Source: Oscillatoriales cyanobacterium RM2_1_1 (GTDB lineage: Bacteria; Cyanobacteriota; Cyanobacteriia; Cyanobacteriales; Microcoleaceae). Taken from it: a stretch of 64,000 nt of DNA. The position numbers and the translations under genes are program-made. The notes under the pieces were generated by a model, which was not told the DNA's origin, made no database searches, and saw only the letters and a list, made by a program, of their open reading frames with translations. The stretch covers positions 16,707 to 80,706 of the forward strand of contig JAAURB010000006.1 of the NCBI GenBank assembly GCA_012033335.1, given 5' to 3'. Shown here piece by piece: positions 8,276 through 16,707 of this stretch. How positions within the stretch are numbered: position 1 is the stretch's first letter; the number at the start of each line of letters is the position of its first letter.

Positions 8276-9271
8276 TCAAGATTGATAGGGGGATCGACAG
8301 CCAATTGTGATCTCTTGGGTGGAAGGGTAGCTGCGGAGTAGAGATAGAAACATTTGCTGGTCAAAACTGCGGGGGTCAGACCGCTGGCCCGAACGATCCA
8401 CTGCTTTATGAGTCGTGATTCGGTCTTCTGGCACACCGGTGCGGGAGATGATCCAGGCCAGGGAGCGATATTGATCAGGGGTATAGCCGCTGTGGGAAGG
8501 GCCATTTTTATAGCCATCCGGGGGGCTCTCCAGGGAAACATGGTAAGCAAAATTATTCACAGACGCTGGATATTTTGGGTCAGTCTTAACGGCTTCTGGC
8601 CCCGCTGCACTGGCAAATACAGAGTTTCCTGCCCCAAAGGCCCGCAAATCCGGTGGAACCGTGTAGACAATATCTCCAGCCCGGGTAATCAACGTATGAT
8701 AGCTGGCTTGATCATCCTCAGAGGTATGGTAAGTCTGAAAAAACCGAATCGTGCTTTCAGCGCTTGCGGCGGTTTCATGAATCACAATAATAGGATAATT
8801 ATTAGTGGGCTTACCACTCAAATCGTAAAGATAACGCTGGCCATAGTTTGTCCGATCGGCAATTGCCTGATACTCGTTAGGGGTATCTGGAGTTCGCGGA
8901 ATATCGACCGAATTTTGCCAACTCACTGGGCGACGAAACCGATAGAGGGAAGCCGGGGACTCAACCTCAGGGCCAAGATCCGGATTTCCAGCCTTCTGGG
9001 GCTCCGGTCGAACGCCGCAGCTCGCCGGGAATCCAAGTTCTGGGTTTGCGGATTCTGAAGTTACAACGTCTTGATTGGCGATGCTGTCCTGATTTGCAAT
9101 ATTTTGATCCGCCAGGGCGGGTTCAACCACCTCGATGGGTTCGGGGGAAAGGCTGGAAAATCCTTGAATATCAATGGGGTTGGTTGATTTAGAGGAATCC
9201 AGGCCAATGGTCAGAATTAACGTGATCAAACTCAAGGCTAACAATACTAAGGTAGTCAACTTCAAATTCAT
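8276..9271 (-). CDS. Peptidoglycan recognition / N-acetylmuramoyl-L-alanine amidase (Amidase_2)
   Basis: 331 residues from the ATG at 9271; an earlier in-frame start 15 codons upstream would bury the hydrophobic N-terminus, so it is not used. Residues 3-22 (LKLTTLVLLALSLITLILTI) form a signal anchor. After a ~90-residue linker comes the amidase domain: YPIIVIHETAASAESTIRFF with the first zinc-ligand His, ASYHTLITRAGDIVYTV, NFAYHVSLES, and THKAVDRSGQRSDPRSFD with the final His/Lys/Asp cluster. The enzyme should cleave the amide bond between muramic acid and the stem peptide in the periplasm. It is the first gene of a pair with the SRPBCC gene. Confidence 0.9.
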   Translation of the reverse strand: MNLKLTTLVLLALSLITLILTIGLDSSKSTNPIDIQGFSSLSPEPIEVVEPALADQNIANQDSIANQDVVTSESANPELGFPASCGVRPEPQKAGNPDLGPEVESPASLYRFRRPVSWQNSVDIPRTPDTPNEYQAIADRTNYGQRYLYDLSGKPTNNYPIIVIHETAASAESTIRFFQTYHTSEDDQASYHTLITRAGDIVYTVPPDLRAFGAGNSVFASAAGPEAVKTDPKYPASVNNFAYHVSLESPPDGYKNGPSHSGYTPDQYRSLAWIISRTGVPEDRITTHKAVDRSGQRSDPRSFDQQMFLSLLRSYPSTQEITIGCRSPYQS

Positions 9272-9388
9272 GGACAGGCACAGCCAGGTACGATTTCTCC
9301 AATTTAGTATAGCCAATCGGATGGAGAAAGCTCAGGGAAAACTTTAGACCATTGGTTAGATTCTGAATTAGATCTCTATCGCAGTTGT

Positions 9389-9497
9389 TACAGAGATTTT
9401 TTGATCCCATGAGGTATGAATTTGGAAGGGGCTGGCGCGGTGCGGTAGCTACTCCTGTACTTCAGTCCCGTACTTCAGCAGGGTGAGGAACCCTGTA
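9389..9497 (+). repeat. Dispersed hairpin repeat family C, copy 4 (degenerate)
   Basis: It aligns with the copies at 16708 and 58443: TACAGAGATT start, CATGAGGTATGAATTTG, a decayed large hairpin (9424-9455), then GTACTTCAG (present twice) and the terminal hairpin CAGGGT-GAGGA-ACCCTG (9479-9495). The terminal stem differs from CAGCGTT/AACGCTG in copy 1, yet both arms changed together. Confidence 0.75.
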
Positions 9498-9553
9498 GAC
9501 CCTATGAGATCCCGTAGAGCCTGGAATTCTTTCAAGGGTTTGCGTGACATTTG

Positions 9554-9800
9554 GAGACTGTAAATTAGTTTGTATAAGTGATCAACATAGCCAATAATGC
9601 AGGAGATCACTATGACAACTCAACACAAGATCAGCTTGAAAACCAATAACACTGTCAACCAGCTCATCGACGAACTGCTGCAGGACTACCAATCTGCGTA
9701 GCGCACCCAACTCCCGAACAGATCCTAGGAGAAGACGGACTACTCAAGCAGCTCAGTAAAGGACTGATAGAACGAGCCCTGCAAGGAGAACTGAGCCAAT
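9554..9800 (+). mobile_element. IS256-type insertion sequence remnant, left end only
   Basis: It begins with GAGACTGTAAATTAGTTTGT, typical of IS256-family ends, and contains the first part of a transposase. The rest of the element is missing: the sequence is cut at 9800/9801 by the left end of an IS5-type element, and nothing IS256-like follows that element. Confidence 0.7.
9612..9800 (+). pseudogene. IS256 family transposase, N-terminal fragment, frameshifted
   Basis: Frame one reads MTTQHKISLKTNNTVNQLID and then stops after LLQDYQSA. A shifted frame continues PTPEQILGEDGLLKQLSKGL and IERALQGELSQ, which is the N-terminal region conserved in IS256 (Mutator-like) transposases. The catalytic DDE domain is absent. 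It is interrupted by the IS5-type element straight after the ALQGEL motif. It is non-functional. Confidence 0.8.
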
Positions 9801-10693
9801 AGACCTGTCGGGAAATCAGGCAAAATAGTAGAAGGAAAGAATGGGAAGCGCCAATGCTGGACATCAACTGTGCACTGCAAACAGACCGTCTACTGCGAGC
9901 ATTGACCGGATTGAACCGGAAAGCATTTGATGAACTGCTCAATGCATTTAGCCCAGTGTATGAGCAGAGCCGTCAAACTCAACCCCGCAAACGAGCAGTA
10001 GGGGGAGGGAGAAAAGCTCGCCTATCAAGTCACCAAGAGAAACTGTTCTTTATTCTGTTCTATTTCAAGTGCTATCCCACATTTGACCTAGCTGGAATCA
10101 TCTTCGATTTGCACCGTTCCCAAGCCCACGAGATGATTGACGGGACAGAACGCCCGATTCAACGTCCAAAAGATGATGAACGGCAGAAGCAGAACTATTC
10201 GGGCAAGAAACGGCGACATACCCGTAAGCACTTGGCAGCGGTTGACCAAAACAAACGAGTCTTAGTTCTGAGTCCAGCTCGTGAGGGTAAACTGCACGAT
10301 CAGAAGTTCCATGATGAGGAAGACATTGCTGGTGGGGTTCCTGATGAGATTCCAATTGAACTGGATTTGGGGTTTCTTGGAGTTGACAAGCAATATGACA
10401 ACATCCGCTTACCTCATCGCCAGCCGTGAGGAGGGGAACTCACTGAGCAGCAAAAGGCTGATAATCGTGTCTTGAGTCAGTCCCGTGTGGTCTGTGAGAA
10501 TGCCTTTGCAGGAGTCAAACGTTATGCTGCTGTGAGCGCTGTTTATCGCAATCGAATTGCGAGGTTTGATGACCATTTGATGTTGACGGCTACTCGATTA
10601 TGGAACTTCTATCTCATGACAGCGTGACAACTGCACTCAGAATTGAAACACTTCAGCTTTCATCTTAATACCCAGTTATTTCCCAACAAGTCT
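9801..10693 (+). mobile_element. IS5-type insertion sequence, decayed, inserted in the IS256 remnant
   Basis: The ends are imperfect inverted repeats: AGACCTGTCGGGAAAT at 9801 and, on the opposite strand from 10693, AGACTTGTTGGGAAAT. The outermost bases are flanked by T/A on both sides (TAGAC...GTCTA). Between them is one broken transposase gene. The total is 893 bp. The next gene, rpmI, begins 164 bp further on. Confidence 0.8.
9854..10627 (+). pseudogene. IS5-type DDE transposase with internal deletion and in-frame stop
   Basis: It starts MLDINCALQTDRLLRALTGL with an HTH region up to residue ~95, then the DDE domain: IDGTERPIQRP (first Asp), DLGFLGVDKQYDN (second Asp) and VVCENAFAGVKR (Glu). 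Between LHRSQAHE and MIDGTERP the usual ~40-residue stretch is missing, so the helix leading to the first catalytic Asp is deleted. An in-frame TGA at 10427-10429 cuts off the catalytic Glu; the frame continues unchanged to 10627. Both lesions together make it inactive. Homologous full-length copies elsewhere could still act on the ends. Confidence 0.85.
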
Positions 10694-10857
10694 AAATTTA
10701 TATGGAAAAAACCACTCGAGCCAACTCCCTTATCATCCGTTCTGCGGGAGTCGGGCTATCGATGTTGGCTCACTCACTCAAGATTTATCCCTGCAAGTAG
10801 TCCTGAGTTGTGACGGATATGCTATAGTTATGGACTGTGTAGAATTTAGGCTGAGTC

Positions 10858-11055
10858 ATGCCAAAGCTCAAAACTCGTAAATCTGCGGCCCGTCGCTTTA
10901 AAGTAACCGGCAGTGGCAAAATTGTTCGTCGGAAAGCATTCAAAAGCCATCTGCTCCAGCACAAGAGTTCTTCCCGCAAGGCTCGCCTGTCTCGTGTGCA
11001 AGAAATTCATGAGACCAACTATGAGAATGTCAAGCTGATGCTGCCTTATATTTAG
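10858..11055 (+). CDS. rpmI: 50S ribosomal protein L35
   Basis: 65 residues, [20 protein letters not shown], highly basic with the L35 pattern [10 protein letters not shown] and RKARLS. It is a small protein of the large ribosomal subunit, encoded as usual directly upstream of rplT. There is a TATAGT hexamer at 10822-10827 that could be a -10 box. Its upstream region is insertion-sequence debris, so its promoter must lie in the 164 bp after the IS end. Confidence 0.97.
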   Translation: MPKLKTRKSAARRFKVTGSGKIVRRKAFKSHLLQHKSSSRKARLSRVQEIHETNYENVKLMLPYI

Positions 11056-11098
11056 GCTTATATTTGGGCCATGGTTCCCAGGCTAGCAGTAGGTGGCT

Positions 11099-11206
11099 GC
11101 AATTAGTTATTAAATGGATGGGGTTCTGAGGCCGTTCTCTAGCAGGTGGGAACGGCCCCCTTCCTCCCCACATCAATCTTCTAATTAATAATTGTGTCAA
11201 GCTACT
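11099..11206 (+). repeat. Dispersed repeat family A, copy 2
   Basis: It lies between rpmI and rplT. It has the 3' block ATCAATCTTCTAATTAATAA followed by TTGTGTCAAGCTACT, and an internal 8-bp hairpin GGCCGTTC / GAACGGCC (11130-11157). The 5' edge resembles that of copy 5 at 38255. Confidence 0.8.
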
Positions 11207-11299
11207 GAGCTGGAGTTAATGGTTCAAATAATAATGTGAACAGTTTCATATTTTTGTTTTTAGAAATCTTTGAAATTTTAGTGAGAAGGATACCTGACC

Positions 11300-11656
11300 A
11301 TGACTAGAGTTAAGCGCGGTAACGTGGCTCGCAAACGCCGCAAGAAGATCCTCAAGCTAGCCAAAGGCTTTCGAGGCGCTCAATCCAAAAAGTTTCGTAC
11401 TGCTAATCAGCGAGTCATGCAAGCCCTGCGAAACTCCTACCGCGATCGCCGGAATCGGAAGCGAGATTTTCGGCGATTGTGGATCGCCCGAATTAACGCT
11501 GCCGTTCGGGTGCATGGAATGAGCTATAGTCAGTTGATTGGCAACCTCAAGAAAACTGACGTTTTACTCAATCGGAAGATGCTGGCTCAGCTAGCCATTC
11601 TCGATCCGGCCGCCTTTCAAAAAGTTGTTGAAGTGGCGGCTCAAGCCCGTAAATAA
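11300..11656 (+). CDS. rplT: 50S ribosomal protein L20
   Basis: 118 residues, [20 protein letters not shown], matching L20 throughout, including [20 protein letters not shown] and [20 protein letters not shown]. It binds 23S rRNA early in assembly of the large subunit. It follows rpmI by 244 bp, wider than usual because a family A repeat sits between the genes. Preceded by GAAGGA at a good distance from the ATG. Confidence 0.97.
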   Translation: MTRVKRGNVARKRRKKILKLAKGFRGAQSKKFRTANQRVMQALRNSYRDRRNRKRDFRRLWIARINAAVRVHGMSYSQLIGNLKKTDVLLNRKMLAQLAILDPAAFQKVVEVAAQARK

Positions 11657-11813
11657 GATTTTAGTGCCTGAAGGGATTAAGCTTGTGAGTGAGACTAAAT
11701 TCCGTAATCCTGCGATTAAGGGCACAAAAGTCTGGGCAGAGTTGCATCTGATTTGATTCACTGTTCTGCTAAGAAAGTTAGGCTGGGAAAACGAGATAGG
11801 TTGAAGCTAAAGT

Positions 11814-12361
11814 ATGCAAAATAACCTGGGAGTTTCTTATATTTTGCTGCTGCTGGGTCTACTCCTAGGGGCGAGCTTTTTCGTGGTTCGCCAGGTTTTG
11901 AGAACCCGACGGGTTGAAGGTTCTCTCTCGCAATTAGAGAGCAAGTTGAGCCGTGAAACAGGAACCGCCCAGGAGTATTATGAACTGGGTTGCATTTATA
12001 ATGACAAGCAACTCTATTCCCAGGCGATCGCCACATTCCAGAAGTCCCTAAAAATTACCGACTCCCAGGAAAATCCCCAAAATTTGGCCATGGTGCACAA
12101 TGCCCTGGGGTATGCCTATTTTGGTCGGGAGCAATATGATGTTGCGATTCGGCAGTACAAGGAGGCTTTAAAGCTAGTTCCAAACTACGTAACGGCCCTG
12201 AATAACCTGGGCTACGCCTATGAGCGCAAAAGCTGACGGCCCCAGCTTTAGAAGCCTATGAGCAATCATTGCAGTGTGAGCCAGACAACGGGGTCGCCAA
12301 GCGCAAGGTTGAATCCCTGCGGAAACGGATCGGGATTCCGGATGCCACACCCACTGAGTAG
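11814..12361 (+). CDS. Membrane-anchored TPR protein (apparent -1 frameshift)
   Basis: The N-terminus MQNNLGVSYILLLLGLLLGASFFVV is one membrane helix, followed by TPR motifs: YYELGCIYNDKQLYSQAIATFQKSL, VHNALGYAYFGREQYDVAIRQYKEAL and ALNNLGYAYERK. The first frame stops at 12234-12236, but a shifted frame carries on with LTAPALEAYEQSLQCEP and ends TPTE at 12361. One A missing from the A-run at 12228-12231 explains this. The intact product would be about 182 residues. It probably scaffolds a protein complex at the membrane; the partner is unknown. dusB starts 26 bp after the restored stop, so the two look co-transcribed. Confidence 0.8.
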
Positions 12362-12386
12362 TTTGACTCCCACTATAATTCCCCAG

Positions 12387-13382
12387 ATGTCCCCTGAATT
12401 GCCGTCCTATCTGTCTACTCCGCTGAAAATTGGCAAGGTTGAGGTCAGGAGTCGGGTGCTGCAATCTCCCCTTTCGGGGGTGACAGATCAGGTGTTCCGG
12501 CGATTGGTGCGGCGATATGCACCCGAATCTATGATGTACACAGAAATGGTACATGCCAGCCAGATCAAGCATGTGCGGGAGTTACCCCAAATTATGGACG
12601 TTGACCCTGATGAGCGTCCGATTAGCGTTCAATTATTCGATTGTCGTCCGGATTTTCTAGCCGAGGGGGCTCAGATGGCAGTTCAAGAAGGGGCGGATAC
12701 CGTCGATATCAACATGGGTTGTCCAGTAAACAAGATCACTAAAAACGGCGGTGGGTCTTCCCTGCTACGACAACCTCAGTTAGCAGAGCAAATTGTTGGC
12801 GCTGTAGTGGCGGCAGTTGAGGTTCCAGTAACGGTCAAGACTCGAATTGGTTGGGATGATCGGGAAATCAATATTCTGGAGTTTGGCCGCCGGATGGAAG
12901 CCGCAGGGGCTCAGATGATTACAATCCATGGCCGTACCCGAGCCCAGGGCTATAATGGCAAGGCCCAGTGGGAATGGATCAAACGGGCCAAGGAAACCTT
13001 GACCATTCCGGTGATCGCCAATGGGGATATCAATTCGGTTGAAACGGCGCTACAGTGTTTGGCTGAAACTGGAGCCGATGGAGTCATGTGTTCCCGGGGA
13101 ACTCTGGGTTATCCGTTCCTGGTAGGGGAGATCGATTGGTTTCTCAAAACCGGCGAACTCAAACAACCTCCAACCGTAGTGGAGCGACTGCGCTGTGCCC
13201 AAGAACATCTCCAGGCACTTTTTGAGTACAAGGGCAAGCGGGGGATCTATCAATCTCGAAAACATATGACATGGTATGCTAGGGGCTTCTCTGGCGCGCA
13301 TCAGCTCCGCCATCAACTGGCTCAGATTGAATCGGTTCAGGAAGGTCAGGATTTGATTGAGCGGGCAATCGCCCAGTTGTAG
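12387..13382 (+). CDS. dusB: tRNA-dihydrouridine synthase
   Basis: 331 residues from ATG at 12387. The frame is open upstream, but that part is the shadow of the TPR gene. The FMN/TIM-barrel motifs are clear: SPLSGVTDQVFRRL, DINMGCPVNKITKNGGGSSL (catalytic Cys in the CPVNK loop), VPVTVKTRIGW, ITIHGRTRAQGYNG, VIANGDI and GVMCSRGTLGYPF. It reduces specific uridines in tRNA using NADPH. The length agrees with the DusB class. Its stop codon lies inside a short tandem duplication. Confidence 0.94.
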   Translation: MSPELPSYLSTPLKIGKVEVRSRVLQSPLSGVTDQVFRRLVRRYAPESMMYTEMVHASQIKHVRELPQIMDVDPDERPISVQLFDCRPDFLAEGAQMAVQEGADTVDINMGCPVNKITKNGGGSSLLRQPQLAEQIVGAVVAAVEVPVTVKTRIGWDDREINILEFGRRMEAAGAQMITIHGRTRAQGYNGKAQWEWIKRAKETLTIPVIANGDINSVETALQCLAETGADGVMCSRGTLGYPFLVGEIDWFLKTGELKQPPTVVERLRCAQEHLQALFEYKGKRGIYQSRKHMTWYARGFSGAHQLRHQLAQIESVQEGQDLIERAIAQL

Positions 13383-13418
13383 CATGTCAGTTGTAGTATT
13401 TCAGTTGTAGTATTTCAG
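13375..13418. repeat. 14-bp tandem duplication starting in the dusB stop codon
   Basis: The last codons of dusB (CAGTTGTAG) begin a unit that is repeated: CAGTTGTAGCATG, then TCAGTTGTAGTATT at 13387-13400 and 13401-13414. Copies two and three therefore carry duplicated stop codons. Confidence 0.8.
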
Positions 13419-13443
13419 ACGATGAAGCACGAGGGGGCTAAAA

Positions 13444-14367
13444 ATGCGATCGCTCAAAGGGCGGGACTTGTTAAGCTTGGCAGACTTGAGTCGGGATGAG
13501 TTACAGTTTTTGCTGGATCTGGCGGTTGATCTAAAATCTGGCAAAGTCAGACTACAGCGCCGGAAAGTACTGGGTTTGATGTTTTCTAAGGCATCTACCC
13601 GCACCCGAGTTAGTTTTGCCGTTGCCATGTATCAGTTGGGAGGTCAGGTGATTGACCTTAATCCCAGCGTCACCCAGGTGAGCCGGGGCGAACCCTTGCA
13701 GGATACCGCCAGGGTGCTCGACCGCTACTTAGATATTATGGCCATTCGTACCTTTGAGCAGAAGGATCTAAAAACCTTCGCTGACTATGCCAACATTCCT
13801 GTGATCAACGCCTTAACCGACCGGGAACATCCCTGCCAGGTACTAGCTGACTTGATGACAGCCCAGGAATGTTTTGGGCAACTCGCAGGGCTGACCTTTT
13901 CCTATTTTGGGGATGGGGCAAATAATATGGCCCATTCTCTTTTACTCGGATGTGCCATGGCCGGAATGAATATTAGAATTGCTACCCCGGTCAGTTATCC
14001 ACCAAACCCCGATATTGTCGAGCAGGCAAAAGTTCTGGCCCAGGGTAAGACCGAAATTCTAGTGACAGACAGCCCCGAGGCAGCCGCCAAGGACTGCCAT
14101 ATCCTCTATACCGATGTTTGGGCCAGTATGGGACAGGAATCTGAAACTGCCGAGCGAATTCCTCTGTTTCAACCCTTTCAGGTCAATCAGAAGCTGCTAG
14201 AACAGGCGGATCCTCGAGCCATTGTTCTGCATTGCCTACCCGCCCACCGGGATGAAGAAATCACCGATGAAGTCATGGAAGGTCAGCAGTCACGAATTTG
14301 GGATCAAGCTGAAAATCGGATGCATGCCCAAAAAGCCTTACTGGCCAGTCTGTTGGGTGAGGAGTAG
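13444..14367 (+). CDS. argF: Ornithine carbamoyltransferase
   Basis: 307 residues. It makes citrulline from ornithine and carbamoyl phosphate in arginine synthesis. Carbamoyl-phosphate binding motifs FSKASTRTRVSF and DREHPCQVLADLMTA, the FGDGANNMAHSLL segment, and the ornithine/active-site loop VLHCLPAHRDEEIT are all present. The length is typical. The start codon ATG precedes CGATCGCTC (HIP1-type). It is on the same strand as dusB after a 61-bp spacer. Confidence 0.97.
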   Translation: MRSLKGRDLLSLADLSRDELQFLLDLAVDLKSGKVRLQRRKVLGLMFSKASTRTRVSFAVAMYQLGGQVIDLNPSVTQVSRGEPLQDTARVLDRYLDIMAIRTFEQKDLKTFADYANIPVINALTDREHPCQVLADLMTAQECFGQLAGLTFSYFGDGANNMAHSLLLGCAMAGMNIRIATPVSYPPNPDIVEQAKVLAQGKTEILVTDSPEAAAKDCHILYTDVWASMGQESETAERIPLFQPFQVNQKLLEQADPRAIVLHCLPAHRDEEITDEVMEGQQSRIWDQAENRMHAQKALLASLLGEE

Positions 14368-14458
14368 GGTGAAGAATGGGTAATCGGAGACTTGAACAGC
14401 AACTCTCTGAAGGTCTTGACCTGGAAGTCTTGACTGGGAAATCTTTACCCAGAAATAC

Positions 14459-15160
14459 CTATAAAGCCACCGGATCAACCACAACTTCAATCGTTGAAGG
14501 GTTGCCCTGGGTCAGAACCAGATAACTTGTCGTACTGATCCAGCGCAGTTGACCTTCGAATAAAATTCGGGCCTGCACCGCATAACGATGGCGGGGATCA
14601 ATATTTGCGGGATTGTAACTCAGGGTAAACGGAATGGGAACCTGCTGTCCATCAGTTTTAATGGTTTGCTGATCAATAACGATGGCGGGGGCATCAGCTA
14701 AGCTAATATCAACCAATTGAACTTCTACAACAGCATCTGGAGGCAGGGCAACTCGTTGGGAATAGGTGACAGTTCCTGAGACTGTCGCCTGTCGTGAGGC
14801 CGTTGTTCCTTCACAAGCCATGCGTAATGCTCCAATTAACCAGGGTTGCAGTTGTACCTCTAGGGTATCGCCTCCTAAAATATTTTGCCAACCGTACTTC
14901 TCAGCGTCAAGCCGTTGCATCAGAAACTTCAAGGCTTCCAGGTTATCAATCGTTGCGGCTCGGGTAGTTTCTAGCAGAGTCAGGAGGGGATCAGTTTCCT
15001 CCGCATTTGGCATTGAGGTGACGATAGTACAGACTTCTTGACGGCCTGGACTGGGAGGTGGACTAGCCCATGAACGGAGTGGCAACAGTATTATTGATGC
15101 ACTCATTATTGATACACTCACGCCGTAAATCCCTGTTAGTGGAAGTAATTTTTGATTCAT
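14459..15160 (-). CDS. YbaY-like secreted protein
   Basis: 233 residues from the ATG at 15160 (an in-frame start five codons earlier gives a worse signal peptide). The N-terminal 35 residues look like a signal peptide ending near RSWA-SPPP. The C-terminal half (ATVSGTVTYSQRVALPPDAV, VEVQLVDISLADAPA, PFTLSYNPANIDPRHRYAVQARI) is the YbaY/YscW-type beta-sandwich found in type III secretion chaperone-like and outer-membrane lipoproteins. There is no lipobox Cys at the signal cleavage point. It is convergent with argF. Function is unknown; a role at the envelope is inferred. Confidence 0.8.
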   Translation of the reverse strand: MNQKLLPLTGIYGVSVSIMSASIILLPLRSWASPPPSPGRQEVCTIVTSMPNAEETDPLLTLLETTRAATIDNLEALKFLMQRLDAEKYGWQNILGGDTLEVQLQPWLIGALRMACEGTTASRQATVSGTVTYSQRVALPPDAVVEVQLVDISLADAPAIVIDQQTIKTDGQQVPIPFTLSYNPANIDPRHRYAVQARILFEGQLRWISTTSYLVLTQGNPSTIEVVVDPVAL

Positions 15161-15164
15161 CTTT

Positions 15165-15196
15165 AGTAAATACAATCAATAGTAAATACGATCAAT
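15165..15196. repeat. 16-bp tandem duplication upstream of the YbaY-like gene
   Basis: AGTAAATACAATCAAT at 15165-15180 is followed by AGTAAATACGATCAAT at 15181-15196, one mismatch. It lies immediately upstream of the start codon of the minus-strand gene. Confidence 0.8.
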
Positions 15197-15203
15197 ATAT
15201 GAA

Positions 15204-15305
15204 TAAGTAGCTCGACGCAATTAATTAGAAGATTGATGGGGGGCGAAGCCCCAGACCCCCTTGCCACTTAATCTTCCACTTAATCTTCCATTTGATAATT
15301 ACAAC
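15204..15305 (-). repeat. Dispersed repeat family A, copy 3, inverted
   Basis: Read on the minus strand it ends ATCAATCTTCTAATTAATTG then CGTCGAGCTACTTA. It contains GGGGCTTCGCCCC as in copy 1, and a duplicated CTTAATCTTCCA segment (15268-15291). Confidence 0.8.
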
Positions 15306-15329
15306 ACCTATTTACCTTTAAAACATCAT

Positions 15330-15351
15330 AGGGACGACAATTGTCGTCCCT
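15330..15351. repeat. 22-bp perfect palindrome
   Basis: GGGACGACAA directly followed by its reverse complement TTGTCGTCCC, flanked by A and T that also pair. It sits between the YbaY-like gene and the next minus-strand gene. It may act as a terminator stem or protein-binding site; there is no T-run on either side. Confidence 0.7.
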
Positions 15352-15398
15352 GGGTTCCTCTATCATAAGATTTTCTTGATTGTTGTCTTCAAATCAAT

Positions 15399-15749
15399 TC
15401 AGGCTGCCGCGCCGACTGAAGAACGCTTTCGTTCGACTTCATCAACCTGAGCTTTTAAGATCGCCAAATTTGGATGAACATACCGCTGATTGGTCAGGGG
15501 ATCATAGGCTTCCCATTCCTGAGCAACCTCGGCATCATACCAGATAAACCAATCCCGGTAGATTTCCCCCTCGTCAATGTCAGGACAGAGAGATAACCAA
15601 TCATCTGCAGCGTAGGAGTCTACAGATTGAGCCACTAGATTTAACCAGGCTGCCATAATACATCCCTCTAGATCAGTTTGAATCTTGTGATCGACTTGCA
15701 ACATCTGCTTCATGTTAGAGATTTGAGTGCGGTTTGATTTAAAGTCCAT
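15399..15749 (-). CDS. Hypothetical protein (acidic, soluble)
   Basis: 116 residues from the ATG at 15749, which has GGGGGAACT just upstream; the frame is open earlier but the upstream part has no ribosome-binding site. I do not recognise a family. The chain is acidic with many Trp and Tyr residues: LCPDIDEGEIYRDWFIWYDA, EWEAYDPLTNQRY, and an Ala-rich C-terminus after a helix VDEVERKRSS. There is no signal peptide and no membrane segment. It looks like a small cytoplasmic protein. The 418-bp spacer on its upstream side suggests its own promoter. Confidence 0.7.
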   Translation of the reverse strand: MDFKSNRTQISNMKQMLQVDHKIQTDLEGCIMAAWLNLVAQSVDSYAADDWLSLCPDIDEGEIYRDWFIWYDAEVAQEWEAYDPLTNQRYVHPNLAILKAQVDEVERKRSSVGAAA

Positions 15750-16167
15750 AGTTCCCCCGGATTGATTTACTGATATCACTCTACAGAACTTAATTCGTCC
15801 AGGGTAATATTCTATGTGACAGTCTTTTAAGAGAAACATTGTAAAGGCGATAAAAAACCAGTAAAACTAAATTCTAGGGCAAAATTTTTTCTGGAATCAG
15901 TAGACACTTATCAAAGTGGCATAATTCTAGAGAGTAGTTCTAAAATCAACCTGGCTATCATTTAAGAAAACCGAACTCATTATCATGATATTCCTGATCA
16001 CTTAATACCTCAATAGATTTACGGATCATGTGATTGGATCTGGCACATTTATTTTCAGTAGTTCTACGGATTCTCTATTCCAAGCCCTATTAAAACTCCT
16101 ATCAAATTCCTGTTTAAATCTTGATTCAAATCTTTATTACAAATTTATTACAAATGGAGTACTCCCC
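15750..16167. other. 418-bp divergent spacer
   Basis: AT-rich region between two divergently transcribed genes. It must hold both promoters. I see no repeat element or hairpin. The frame that opens at 16030 extends the downstream gene but lacks a ribosome-binding site. Confidence 0.5.
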
Positions 16168-16662
16168 ATGAAATTCTTACCCTATGAAAATTTTACTGTG
16201 CAATCTTCCGAACCTCTGACAGCAGTAGTTCGGAGACTAGAGGCACAAATTGAAGCCCCTAGAATCCGCTGGAGTTTTTCTCGAAATCATCCTCCTTACG
16301 CCGGCAAACTTTCAGAGAATGGATTTGAAGTCCGGAGAATTATTCACTACCGCAACTCATTTCTACCCCGAATTCGCGGTCAATTTGAAGCCTCATCCGG
16401 AGGAACAAAGGTTCGGATCAGGATGGATTTACATCCCTTGATCATAGCTTTTTTGCTATTCTGGTGTTCGCTCTGGTACAGCGTCACTATTCCTGTATTT
16501 TTATTAATTTTATTGAACTTGATTCAAGGGCCATTTTGGCAAGGGCTGATGTTTGTAGTGATACCAACTGTAATGCTACCTGCAATTTATTTCTCATTTC
16601 GCTATGAGGCTGATCGTAGCCGCCGGAAACTGACCAATATTATCTTAGGAAATTCACCGTAG
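16168..16662 (+). CDS. Hypothetical membrane protein with two transmembrane helices
   Basis: 164 residues from ATG at 16168, with GGAG upstream (16156-16159); an upstream in-frame start at 16030 adds 46 residues without a ribosome-binding site. Residues 1-85 are soluble (MKFLPYENFTVQSSEPLTAV, then an RWSFSRNHPPYAGKL stretch and basic strands). Two hydrophobic helices follow (FLLFWCSLWYSVTIPVFLLI and GLMFVVIPTVMLPAIYFSF), then a basic tail. This looks like a cyanobacterial conserved membrane protein without a named family. Function is unknown. Confidence 0.65.
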   Translation: MKFLPYENFTVQSSEPLTAVVRRLEAQIEAPRIRWSFSRNHPPYAGKLSENGFEVRRIIHYRNSFLPRIRGQFEASSGGTKVRIRMDLHPLIIAFLLFWCSLWYSVTIPVFLLILLNLIQGPFWQGLMFVVIPTVMLPAIYFSFRYEADRSRRKLTNIILGNSP

Positions 16663-16707
16663 GAACCTCAGGAATTATCAGAGCCAAATGATTCACAAAA
16701 TGATTTA

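Noticed and set aside
9554..10693. An intact mobile element
   Set aside because: Both transposase genes carry disabling lesions, and one element lacks its right end.
12228..12236. Programmed ribosomal frameshifting in the TPR gene
   Set aside because: The A-run is short, no slippery heptamer with a downstream pseudoknot is evident, and several unrelated genes show the same kind of lesion.
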